Shown here in pieces: positions 47,401 through 58,479 of a stretch of DNA of 64,000 nt; positions within the stretch are counted from its first letter, which is position 1, and each line of letters starts with the position of its first letter. Location of the stretch: the NCBI GenBank assembly GCA_010909165.1, contig MU008188.1, positions 372,001 through 436,000 on the forward strand, written 5' to 3'. Under the pieces are notes generated by a model. The model was not told the DNA's origin, made no database searches, and was given only the letters and a program-made list of their open reading frames with translations. This DNA comes from Anthoceros angustus. Taxonomy: Eukaryota > Streptophyta > Anthocerotopsida > Anthocerotales > Anthocerotaceae. Made by a program: the position numbers and the translations under genes.

Positions 47401-48660
47401 ATACTGTGAGCTAACTTGGCCCGCTCTGGATGTCCGTCCAGTTGTGAGGCATGTATTCATTGGGTGTCGGCATGTTTCATGAGCTATCATTTCGTGATGC
47501 TAAGGTTGCTCCTACCACTCACGAGCCTTTCTCATGCATGGGATTGGCGTGATCCTTTGGCGTACCATTTACGGCCCTTCTCCTCTCTGACATTCACGAC
47601 CTGCGTCATTGGTGGAGATGGTGCAAGTCAAGTCGGGCTTTGCCAAAGGATGCACTTGGGATCGATTGATGGCGGTCAATGAATTGAAAGGTCCGTATGT
47701 ATAGCGGACTTGGTAGTATGGAAGGGCTGCGATCATGTTTTTTGAAGGTCTTGGGCATGATGTGGGGATTTTCCTTCTATGCACGATGTTTAGTGCACCC
47801 ATCAGTAATAAGAGGTTTGCCGCCTCCTCAAGGCCCCGCCTGAAGGTTGAAGGCGGCTTTCATGTATTCGCTGGCCATCCCCTCTTCTGTTTCGACGGAT
47901 CGTACTTCTTCTTGTTTGAAAGAGGATCGTGGTTCTCATTGTTTCCGATCGCGGGTTCCTTGAATACACGGTCATAAAGTCCATAGGCGCGAAGACGGAC
48001 GCCGTGGGCCCGCATGGTTCGCAAACCATGGCCGTGCCCCGGCCGCGGCCGTCATTGCATGGAGTAGGTGAAAGGACTCTGGAGCACACTCCGAAGGACC
48101 TCCGGACCACGCACCGGAGTATCGGGATAAGTCCGGACCCCACTCCGGGTCAGAATGGGATAAGTATGCCAAGTAAAGTAACTTAGAAGTTGGAGCGTGA
48201 TTTAGACAGGCAAAACCACGTGGACGGTGCAGAGCGGTGAACGGGCATCAGCCGTGACCGGGGCGGCGCGTAGGTTGCATGGGCGTTATAGGTAGGTATT
48301 CACGCTCGCACAACAAGGCGTAAGGCCGAGTAAGCGGCAGCCGAAGCGCGCAGTAAGCTTGCGTGCCTCGAGGCCACGGGCGTAAGAGCCACAAGAATTG
48401 GTTATTCGAAGAGAAGCGAGCAGAGGTCATCCTTTCAAACAACCTCGCTGACGATTTTCACACTCTCTTTTCGGCAGAAGCTCGGGCGTTGTCTTTTATT
48501 CGAAGGCCAGTACTTTGAGCAAAGCGAATGTGTGGCGGAAGGGCGTATGACGAGATTGTGGAGCCCCAAGTCTCAACAACAGCGGAAGGAGCGCAAGGAT
48601 GGGACCAAAGAAAGCGCGAGGTGTGGGAGCCATGGCGCTGGTGGAACGCAACATCGTTAC
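44480..48660. repeat. Tandem array with units of about 1.9-2.0 kb, unknown content
   Basis: Landmarks recur in order. cttgtcttgagagatgcatc is at 45018 and 47008; ttgtgaggcatgtattcattggg at 45444 and 47442; ggataagtccggaccccactcc at 46150 and 48126. ggtcatcctttcaaacaacctcg is at 46493 and 48426, and gccccaagtctcaacaa at 46658 and 48562. So there are two diverged units and the start of a third. Units differ by many 1-5 bp indels. Frames such as 46473-47030 are open but match nothing I know and do not persist between units. A decayed transposon is possible but not shown. Confidence 0.75.
44696..44726. repeat. (GGA)n microsatellite
   Basis: Nine or so GGA/GAG triplets, ending in a run of six G. 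Confidence 0.85.
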
Positions 48661-50290
48661 CAAGCGCCACCTGCATTTCTATCTGCTCGCCACCACCAAC
48701 GACGCCGAGGGCACGACATCGAAGTCGGCGAATTCCCGGTAGAGGCCCATCGTGGACCGGATTCGCCGCTCGTAGCGTGCAAGTCCCGTGGAGAGCGTGG
48801 GGGTGGGGGTGGGGGAGGCAAAGGCTCGGGAGGTGGAAAACATTCGACACCGCGAATGAAGTCCGCAGCGCGCTATTCGGCGCGTTGGTTTTGGGTGAAG
48901 CCGCTGTGCGGTGGGTGCGCTCGCGAACGAAGGATGCACACGAAGCATGGGATGAGGATGGCGAGGCAGGGGATGCATACCGCGGGGATGACCGCGGAAC
49001 AAGAGGGCGACAGCATCTGCCGTCCATGCCCAGTGTTCGCGGAACGCTTCTGGACGACATCGGCACTACCAAGAGGATGGAATGGGGACATGATCGAGCA
49101 TATCTTGGAGGCGATTGAGGAGGCAAGGCATGGGATTGGACCATGGTGGTTTTGTGTGTACGGGTGGAACCATGCCAAGAAGGGAGGATGCCGATGAGAG
49201 GTGGGCAATGCATTGTGGACGAAAGCAGGTCAAGCATACACCGAGGATACCAATTCCAAAGACATGGACGCTGCTTTCAATTCGCGTTCGAGAATGCGAG
49301 TCAGCGAACGGCATTGGTGGGTTGGTGCGGTCCAACGCAGCGGAAGGACAAGGGATGCGGCGAAGGGAGCCGCCGCTCGTACATACGCAATGGTGATGGG
49401 TGAGGTCGATGCAATTCAAGTCATGCCAGGTGACGGCGGTCGACCGTGTACGTGGTCGGTTCGATCTTGGGCAGCCCACGCACCTGCGACGGCCGGACAC
49501 GGCGCTCGACCGCAATCGCGGAGTGCCATGGCGAAAAGGGAGCAGCGCGCAGTAATCGCAAAGGCGATGGCCGGGCCGGGTGGAGTGGGGATGCAACACT
49601 ACGGTGCATCTTGTGTAAGACCGTCCATAGGCAGTTTCCGCGATGTATGGCGGGCGGGCGGGACTACATGGGCATGTTGGCGATGGCATGCGGCGGGCGG
49701 GGCGATGACAATTGCCAGCGGCAGGGTGCCGCGATGCGGCAATGTCGGTTTACGTTTCTCCTTGACAACGGATCGTATGTCTTGTCGTGGACAAGGTGTG
49801 AGCTTCTTTGCCGAAGAGGAGGTGCAGGCTGCTCGTCATCCTCGAGCACTGCGATTATATGGGGCGAAATTCCAGTGTTGCTTGCTACAAAGAGTCTCGT
49901 GTTTCTCTTCAGCGTGCACACACCAGCCTATCAAGTAGAGTTGTGGGGTGGAAAGGCGTAGGAATAATGGTGGGGTGAGGTATTTGAAACATTGTATCGT
50001 GGATTTGTGGAAAAGCAAAGGGCATGAATGTCCTAGGCATGGGGGCAGCAACAAAGCGTTCGCCTGAAGTGAATAAGGCACATGCCGTTCATTTCATGAA
50101 AGCATTTCGGTGGCGTGGCGGAATTATCGACATACGGTAGATGAGCAAATCATTGTCGATGTAGATGGAACAAGTGGCGTGCTCTCGATTGAACCATCTC
50201 TAAGTAGTGAATCCGGCGGGAGACCGCAGCGAGCGGTACATGGGAGGATAGGCCAGTATGCGAAACACTGCGGGAATCATGGGGGCCGGC
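48661..50290. other. GC-rich sequence of unknown nature
   Basis: Several open frames on both strands (for example 49201-49938 +) but none shows a recognisable domain. A ggggtgggggtggggg tract lies at 48799-48816. High GC content by itself makes long frames likely, so I do not call a gene. Confidence 0.4.
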
Positions 50291-51110
50291 GAAGGCGGGG
50301 GGTTCGGTTGAGGCGATGGTCGGATTGATGGCGCGGTGCGGGGCGCGATGAGGCGAAACGGCGGTGTCTGGAAGGAGGAGATGAGGGTGAGGACGAGGCG
50401 GGGGGTGGATGGCGGGCGTGAGCAGAGTCGGACGATGGGGTTGGATGGATGGGAGGCGGGCGAGGGCGGGCGAGGCGGCGCGGGAGGCGAGGCGAGGCGG
50501 AGGCGCGCGAGGCGGGGAGGCGGCGGCGGAGCGGGCGCAGCGAGGCGGCGGGCGGGCGGGCAGGCGGGCGGGGGGGCGTGGGCGCGAGAGGCGTGGCGGA
50601 GGCGGCGGTGGGAGGGCAGGCGGAGGCGCGTGTGCAGGTGCGAGGGAGGGGAGGCGGGGCGAGTGGGAGGCGAGGAGGGCGCAGAGGCGAGGAGGCGGGC
50701 GGGGCGGCCGAGGCAGGTGCGAGGCAGGCGGAGGGGCGGGGCAGAGGGCAATGAGGATGGCGAGGGAGGCGGAGGGGTCTTGGTGCCGTATGGCAGTGGT
50801 GGGCGGAGGGAGATGGGCGTCTGCAAGGAGGGGAGATGGAGGGCGCGGAGAGGACGGGAGGGGGATCGATGGAGGAAGGGAGAAGCGAAGTGTCGGGAGG
50901 TGGAGGCGATCACATCCTCGATCACGAAGGCGGCGGCGGGGGAAGGGAGGTCGGGAGGTGCCCTTTGAGTGGAGACTTTGAGGAACATCGCGGAGGGGCG
51001 GAGGAGGCGGGGCCGGACATTGAAAGGGCTCGCGAGGCGGTGGGATGTCGGACGTTGAGGAGGAGGTGGGGCGGTGCCATGGAGAGGGCCTGTCAGCGGA
51101 CAATGAAGGC
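50290..51110. repeat. Strongly G-rich, strand-biased low-complexity block
   Basis: The plus strand is dominated by gaggcgg, ggcgggc and similar words for about 0.8 kb, with very few runs of C. At 50545-50580 runs of three or more G recur at 1-7 nt spacing, fitting the G-quadruplex pattern. Long frames here (50150-51103 -, 50336-50968 +) are Pro/Arg- or Gly/Arg-rich artefacts of composition. Confidence 0.75.
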
Positions 51111-51129
51111 GTGCAACCTCATCTACAAA

Positions 51130-53130
51130 ATGTGACCATCACGGGGTGTGAGCGGGAGTGAGGATTGTCGAGGCAACCTGCGGGCAGTGAGTGCTCGTGC
51201 CAGGAGGCGGTGTGACATTGCGAGCCATGCGGTAGGAGGCCAGAAAGTCGCGTGCGCATTCGGGTGCACAATACAGCGATGTACATGTGGCACATGATGT
51301 GAGTGTCTGAACTTGGAGCACATGGTGGTGGCGGTCGATAAGCGGCCTAGCAGACGAAGCTAGCAGGTGAGTGTTGTCTTTGCGGTCTGACAAGATGTAC
51401 ATGTTCCACTTGAGGTGCCGCATAGATGGGGGCCACCTACATAGCGTGGGGCGGTCTTTGGAGGACAACAAGCGGGCGGGAACAATCTACAAGGCGTGCG
51501 GAGGCGGTGCGTGAGGTTTGGGCACCCAGTTCGGTCGATTTGTTGAGACCTAGTTGAGGAGGACTGAACGGTAGCGAGAGAGCAGGAGGAACTTCATTCG
51601 GGGCCATCGGTGCACAATCGGAGTAAGGTGGATCTTGGATGTCATGTGTGAAGGGATTTGCCGCAATGTGCTTCCAGAATGCGGCTACTTCCGGACGGGC
51701 CGTGCGGACATAGGCGTGGTTGGTGGGTGGAATGCGTGGGTGTGAGGCGCATCGAGCACACGGAGGCGAAGGAGAAGTGGGGCTTCACAGACAAGAGGTA
51801 CATGTTGGAGCCCAGGGGCCGTGAGTTGGATACCATAACCCTTGGCCATACATTCCTTCGCAGCATGCATTCATGCCCACCATGAGAGACATGGCGACTT
51901 TCGTTGGGTGTGGAACTTGCGGTGAGAAAATGAGGTCGAGGCGATGACACAGCCACGCGGAGGCCTTCGAGGAGGAGTGGTGGGCGGCTGTAGGGCCCTT
52001 TGCATATGGGGTAGGCAGGGAGGCGACAAAACTATGTCCCGGACGCGATCGCGCAATGTTGCCGGAGGTGCCCTCCTCATTGCATTCTTGTGGCGTAAGT
52101 GAGCGTCGGCCAAGATCGTCTTACAATGTCTCCATCACGCGTGGTGTGAACTGGGAGCGAGGACAGCAGAAAATGCGGGCCGGGCCGCTGCCCAGTGAGG
52201 GTGTGTGACGGCAAAGATTACAGCCATGCAATGAGGCTATGGAAATGCGGTCGAACAAGATTCTACGGGTGCAATACTTCAATGTAATACCTGGATGTAC
52301 ATGTGGCATATGGATCGCGAGTTGGAAATTTGAGCACATATGGTGGTCACCGCCACCCGGCAGCCGCAGACACCGATGAAGCTAACGGGTGTATCGTACT
52401 GCAGCGAACAAGATGTACATGTTCCACTTGTGTGAACGCCATAGATGGGGCCACGCATCATAACGTGGGGCGGCTCGAGGACAACAAGCGGGCAGGAACA
52501 ATCTACAAGGCGGGAGGCAGTGCGGAGGTTTGGGCACCCGCAGCGATTCGGGTCCGATTGCGCAGCACAACCCAGTTGAGAGGACTCAACCAGCGCCAAG
52601 CCGCAGAGACTGTGAGAACTTCATTCGGCCCAGCAATCGTAAGGTGGATCTTGCATGTGAAGGGATTTCCGATTCCGCTAATGCGGCCTGGCTCTACCTC
52701 CTGACTTCTGCCTACATGCACAGGTGGCATGCAGGTGAGCAGAGGCCCCAGCACTCCCTCCGGAGGCGTCAAGGAGAAGTGGCCTGCATAAGAGGTACAT
52801 GTTGGAGCTTCCAGACACGTGAGTTGGATACCACGAACCTGGCACATACAGACCTTGCAATGCAGATTCATGCCCACCACGAGGACAGAGCGGCCGACTT
52901 CGCTCGGGTGTGGAACTTGCACAGGTGAGGAAAATGAGGTCGAGCAGCCGACTGCCATCGCGGAGGCCCAGGGAGGAGAGCTCACAGTAGGGCCTGCGGG
53001 GTAGGACGAGGAGGACAGCAACCCACTATGTCTCACCACGCATGTGTTGCACCGGAGGCACCGCCTCCCATTGCAGCATTGTGTGCGAAGGGCTGTGCCA
53101 AGATCGCTGTGGAATGTGAACACCAACAAT
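51130..53130. repeat. Tandem array with units of about 1.0 kb
   Basis: Two diverged units. Landmarks: acaagatgtacatgttccactt at about 51391 and 52409; ggacaacaagcgggc at 51464 and 52481; aagaggtacatgttggagc at 51793 and 52790; gagttggatacca at 51832 and 52821. A third partial unit begins near 53040 (accggaggcaccgcctccc, compare 52060). No protein match was seen on either strand. Confidence 0.75.
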
Positions 53131-54770
53131 GGACGACAGGTTGTGCAGACATGCAAGTGGCGCAGACACAGCGATGGCAGGCTTGAAGTGTACAAATTAC
53201 CCGGACATGTATCGCTCGACGAGCGGTGAGCGCCTGCAGTGCTGTATGGCGATTTGGACGGGATCCCACTGCAGCAGATGGTGTGGGAGTGGAATGAAGA
53301 CTGGTGCACACTGCATGGACATGGAGAGCCTTAACCTCTCTGTAACACTTTTCATATGAGGTGCTGCCGCAGGAGGCACTGCTGGCAACGATCAAATGGC
53401 TGTACTGCAAGCGGGCATATGATGGAGCAGGAACGAGGGAGTGAGCATCCCCGCTGGTATGAATGAACCTATGGGTCAAGGGCCACCTGCATGGCCCCTC
53501 ACGACATGTGGGCTCCACTACTGCCCTTCATGGTGCACCTGTCTCTCCCCGGCCGCCTTGGCATGGGCATATCCTCGCAAAAGTTCTATCTTACCGTCGC
53601 AGTGTTGGAGGAAATTGAGACGCGTGTAAGACCTTCGTGTGATTCCCCTTCGGGCAGCACGCCATGAAATCAACGAACCTTTGAAGACCGAAACCCGATG
53701 CCAAAAGACCGTCAAAGAAGGGGCACAGATGTCTCAATTAATAATAGTACTATAGGCAAAAGTGAGAAGGGGGGCTAAATTTGATAAGGCCAAGGGAAAA
53801 TGGAAAGAAGTCCAACATTAGTAACAACACGGAAGGCAAGCATGAACCGAGGCATAAGTTCAAAATGTAGACATGAGACAGGGGTGAATAAACCACGAGG
53901 GAAGCGTAAAAATTTGGTCAAGTCAAAATCTGCTGGATATGATGAAACCTACAAATCAAACCGAAGGCCTCCTAAATCAAGTCCTAACAAAACCCTCGCC
54001 CACGATGCCTAAAGCACATGACCACTAACCCCAACTCTACGATCGCCCTCGATGATGTAGGGAGGTCGCTTCATCTCCTCACAAGACATATGGTCATGGC
54101 GCCCAATCTATAGAAGACGCTGAGATGAAATCCGAGGGGCGAGAAGGCCGAGGCACTGGGAGTCAAGCTCACGGAGGAAACTTGGCCATCCATGCTCAAG
54201 TCCTCCAGTGACTCGGGTATGGACCGCGAGCTTCAAGGTGGTATGATCTCCAATGGCCACCCAACAAAATGAGAATGCATGAAATAGTGCGCTGCCCAGC
54301 CGCTACCTGCAATATGAAGTCCGTGTCGCCAGCAACATACACGCTGCCTCAAAGAACTTCAAAGTCCAAGGGTAGTTCTGTGGCGATGAGGTCATTGTGG
54401 TCCTCCGATGCCTGCGATCAAGCTCCTCGTATTTACAAAGGATGCATTGGCTTCGGGGCTCATAAGAGACATAAAAGAACTCACCATATTAGGATGGGGT
54501 GAGCTCGGGGAGACTGGTGGAACCCTCCTCCATCGCCGCCCGCACATTGCGAGCTGCAGCCGCGGCATGTGATGGAGGAGGGCCGGCTCGCCATCCCGCC
54601 TAATGCACAGAGATACACCTGCAGGGTACTGCAACAGTACCATTTGAAGTCAAACATTTGGAAGAGAAGAAGCATCAAACAATTGAGCATCACACAAGTA
54701 CGAAGAAATGGGGATGCGTTAGGTTAGTGCTTGGTGAGGATGGGGATTGGAGCCTCGGTGAGCCCCGCCC
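53131..54770. other. Unassigned sequence
   Basis: The stretch after 53700 is AT-balanced and A-rich on the plus strand to about 54250. No gene, RNA or repeat that I recognise. Confidence 0.4.
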
Positions 54771-55285
54771 GCTGGGCCCGCCTCACACACACCGCCATGG
54801 CCCGCTGCCCGCGACCGCCGCCGCCGCTGCCACCGCCCCCCGCCTGCCGCCCTGCTCCCCGCACCGCCGCCCGCGGCCCGCCCGCCCCGCCCCGCCGCTT
54901 CCTTCACCCGCCCGCCCGCCTCGCCGACTGCAGCCTGCCCGGCCCGTCGCCGGCGATTGAAGGCCCACCCGCCGCGCCCGCCCTCGCCCCTCGCCCGCCT
55001 CGCCCCAGGCCCGCATGCCAGCCACTGCCGCCTGCTTGCCTCTCCCCACCGGCCCCGCCCGCCCGCTCGCGCCCGACTAAGCCGAACGCCGCTGCGGCCG
55101 CGTGGAGGCGCTGGCGCTCGCGCCGCACCGCCCGCTGAGGCGCCGTCACGCGCACGTCAGCTCGGACTCTTGCCTGCACTGCCGCCGCCCGCCCGCACCG
55201 CCCGCCTTCGCCCCGCGGCCCCGCCGTCTCACTCCTGCCGCCCAACCACCGCCTTGCGGCGCAGCGCCCCGCCAAATCGGTGTTT
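54770..55285. repeat. C-rich strand-biased block
   Basis: Words such as cgcccgcc and ccgcccgc dominate. The run at 54866-54893 has four C tracts of three or more, giving a G-quadruplex pattern on the minus strand. It resembles the complement of the block at 50.3-51.1 kb. The long frame 54731-55138 is a composition artefact. Confidence 0.7.
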
Positions 55286-55720
55286 CGCCGCCCCTAAACT
55301 ATGCCGCCCTCTCTTAGGACATGAACCCTAAACGCGGGTGGCGCCTATACCACCTAGCGCACTTTAAAGCTGGAACGCTATGCGTCGGAAAAAAAACTCT
55401 CTTGACGCAGGCGCGAGAAAAACACAAGAGCAAAACCCTAAAGTTCCTTTCTCGTCTTCCAGGTGACCATGGCGGCAGCTGGTCGCCCTTTGGCTACCCC
55501 ATTTTGGTCAAGTTACAAACCGTATACCAAAAGTTTTATGGAAGAAAAAAATGTACATCCCTCTGTCTCTTGGTATATGCCATAAAGGTTTTGTATGCGG
55601 CCCACAGTTGGTTGTTTATTTTGTAATTATTTTTTGTATTGATGAAGAGTTTACTACTTATACTAAAAAAGTTTTTGTATTTATGTAATCTATAAAGAAA
55701 GAAGTCATAGGAAGACAATA
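55286..55720. other. AT-rich sequence with telobox motifs and possible small transposon end
   Basis: Contains aaccctaaac (55325) and aaaccctaaag (55433). At 55545-55595 the stretch aaaaaaatgtacatccctctgt...ttggtatatgccataaagg resembles 61552-61605, suggesting a shared mobile end. Confidence 0.4.
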
Positions 55721-55799
55721 TCTTATTTAAATATTACAGATCTGTATACCTTCAGTAGGAAATATGTCCGGCAATACTAAGATGTGAGGTGTAGTCAGA

Positions 55800-56290
55800 G
55801 ACAAGTGGTGGAGCACTAAAAAGGGTTAAGTACCCTATGTGTAGATAGCCACAAAAGTGATACCTGTTAGAGATTCAAGAATACACTACTCCAGGAGTGA
55901 AGGCCAAGGGCTAGGTAGACAGAAGGCCAATAGCCTACCAGGCCAGGTGAATAAGCTCACTACCAAGTTTATAAGGCAGACTTTGTAGTGCTTATGATAC
56001 ATAAAGCTAGATAGCTTGTAGATAACTATGCTAGTGTTTGTAGGTGTCATGTATATTCCCTTGGTGCAGTAATATAAGAATACCCTTATTGTAGGGACAT
56101 CTTGGTATTGTAACAGTGCGCCACTAAAGAATGTTAAGTACCCTATGTATAGTGTAACCAATGGCTATAGTATCATCGGGAACTCATTCTAGGTCACTAG
56201 GAACTCGATAGTCACTAGGAACTCGATAGTCCGACCATAGCCTAGTGAACTCGATAGTCCGACCATAGTATCACAGGTTTAGTCATAGAA
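55800..56290. repeat. Short local repeats in AT-rich DNA
   Basis: gttaagtaccctatgtgtag at 55828 recurs as gttaagtaccctatgtatag at 56132. aggaactcgatagtc units occur at about 56200, 56217 and, as gtgaactcgatagtccgaccatag, at 56245. Confidence 0.6.
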
Positions 56291-56627
56291 GTGGTGCATT
56301 CATAGTTTTGCAAGGTGTGGCTATAAGAACTCATTCCATGATATATGCGACCACATAACTTAGTCTCTACGGAAATGACTCTTAAAGGTGTCAATGAATG
56401 TGAGTCTGAATACATTAGAATTTGTTCCAGCCAAATTGAATGCGGCTCTTAAAGCACTATGCTAGTTTCCATATGATTAGTTGATGTTGTCCCAACGTAT
56501 ATTTGCTTAGTTTAACTTACAAGCAGTGCATACCAAAATTGAAAGATGACAACACACTATAAAAAGATGCTTTAAAGGGATCCTTTTTAAGAAGAAGAAG
56601 AAGAAGAATTTTATTTTAAGAAGAAGA

Positions 56628-56845
56628 AGTCCACTAAGGACGGATTTTCGTCATGGGACTTGGTACTTAACAACTTATACCATGGTGTGCCTAAGCTACT
56701 TGCACCAAGGGCATCCACTCCCTTTAGGCACCCCATATAATGGATGCTCTTTAGGCACCCCATATAAGACCGATCTAAACGCAGGATGCTTAATCACGTT
56801 CTTATAAATGTGTGTCCATTTGGCCTAAGCCATTTGGACACACAT
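56628..56845. repeat. Structured dispersed repeat, distant copy
   Basis: Preceded by GAA triplets (56588-56628). It shares the whole order of the copies at 37.4 and 39.5 kb including the hairpin at 56809-56845, with a small internal duplication of tttaggcaccccatata at 56724-56765. Confidence 0.8.
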
Positions 56846-56929
56846 TAAGGCCGGTAAGAGACACGTGGATGATGTGTAGTTGGTGAATAAGTGAGTTCGT
56901 CAACGTTCTCTAATGTTTGGTATATCATG

Positions 56930-57115
56930 GACCAATCGGATCCTCTAAGTTTTGGAATCCTCTAATGTTGGGTGTTCACGGACAAGTCGGATCCTTTAAG
57001 TTTTGGAATCCTCTATTGTTGGTTGTTCACGGACAAGTCGGATCCTTTAATTTTATTGATTCACAGACCAATTAGATCCTCTAATTTTTGATAATTCACA
57101 AAGCAGTTAGATCTC
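56930..57115. repeat. Tandem repeat of about 60 bp
   Basis: Three to four units containing ggatcctctaagttttgg...gttcacggacaagtc, progressively diverging to the right. Units start near 56938, 56988, 57040 and 57073. Confidence 0.7.
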
Positions 57116-57380
57116 CCAACTCCCAACCAAAATATTCAACAAACACTGGCACTGAAGCATGTACTCATCGAGGATGATAAATTTAAAATTATGTGCTGAT
57201 AAAAATCATTTGATTATTTAGTATAAAAATAAATAAGAATTATAGAAATTAAAGTATAAAATAAAATTTATTATAAAATTTACTTTAATAATAAATTTTG
57301 TAATGATTCAGTTTAGAATTAATTCGTCCAATAGTCAGGCTTGAATTTGCTACATCGTTCCAGCCCCTGGCTAAAATAAA

Positions 57381-57407
57381 ATTCTTCTTCTTCTTCTTCT
57401 TCTTCTT
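57381..57407. repeat. (TTC)n microsatellite at a repeat end
   Basis: ataaaattc followed by TTC triplets is the complement of the GAA-gaattttat motif at the start of the structured repeats, suggesting the end of a related element in inverted orientation. Confidence 0.6.
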
Positions 57408-57774
57408 GCTAAAGCGCCTACCGGTAGGGCATGCGCATCGCAGAGCTAGAGACAACATGTCGAAGGTGAAAGACAGCGTATCTTTCACCTTCGACACGAT
57501 GACTACCCTAGCGACCCACCTCGGTTGGGAGTGCGCCTGGCCGCGATCTCGCCGAAGTCAAGATCACCCATACCAGCACTGCTGCGTCAGGCTCGGAGCG
57601 AATCGCGGTCTTTAAAGAGTTCTTGCACTTACCTCTCGGCCCGGATGCTATGAGCACTCGATCTCTTTGGTCGCATTGTCTCCGGTTTCTTCCATGCCAG
57701 TCGAGCGGGTCCTGCTTTTGCCGCTTCTTCTGTTGCTCGCACCGTCACGCGCATTGCAGCAAGATGGCCCTTAG

Positions 57775-58470
57775 TAAAGAAGTGGGAGCATCCGCATGAT
57801 GCTCGCAGTATCACAGCCGAGGGAGAAGAACGTAGCAATCCGAGGAGGCGTTATGTGTGTGTGTTTACGTATGGTTCTTAAGTAGTCCTGATGGTAACCG
57901 CTAAATCGATTGCGAACTACCTAAACTGCTACTGATGACGTGTGGTAAGGAGCGGTTACTAAACATGTAACTCCCAATACTCCCACTTAGTGAGCATCTA
58001 GTACATGAATGTACTATTAGCTAGTAGTGGTTGGCCCTTGAAAACCTCAAGCATAAGAGGTTTAATTCCACACGCTTGGTTTAATACCACATGCGTGCAG
58101 AGACACGAGTCTGCTTTATCGCACATGTTAAGGAAAACGTGAAAGCGTCTTGAACTTGCGCTCCTCAACACCTCCGCTCCTATAAAGTAACCATTTTGTT
58201 CAGAGCCATGTCTAGTCTTTATCATCATGGAGAAATGCCTTACGCCGAGTTGGTGAGCGTGAGCTTAAAGTGGGCCGCAAGTGCTAGGAGGATTCTTACA
58301 GGTATGGACTTACCATGGAGCAAAGTCTCATTGAAATCTAAGCGGCACTTGGTCAGAATTTAGTAACTAGCCTAGCTTTGTATCGACCCTCTCGCGCCAT
58401 CTCAGATTCGGTTTCTTTTTAAAAACCCATTTGCAATCTATAGGCTTACGACCAGCTGGGAGGTTTACAA
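57775..58470 (-). mobile_element. Copia 3' fragment in antisense: RT remnant, PPT and LTR
   Basis: Read on the minus strand from about 58470: PAGRKPIDCKWVFKKK and GRYKARLVTK, then, after frameshifts, ALAAHFKLTL, all standard copia RT. The polypurine tract aagtgggag (57980-57988) follows, then an LTR 57979-57775 that matches 38579-38784 over its length. The RT is broken by stops and most of RNase H is missing, so this is a dead internal deletion. Confidence 0.8.
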
Positions 58471-58479
58471 GACTCCATG

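Noticed and set aside
50150-51103. Long minus- and plus-strand frames (up to 317 residues) in the G-rich block
   Set aside because: They are Pro/Arg- or Gly/Arg-rich in several frames at once, which reflects base composition and not selection for protein.
54731-55138. 135-residue proline-rich frame
   Set aside because: Same reason: a C-rich tract is open in most frames and no domain is visible.
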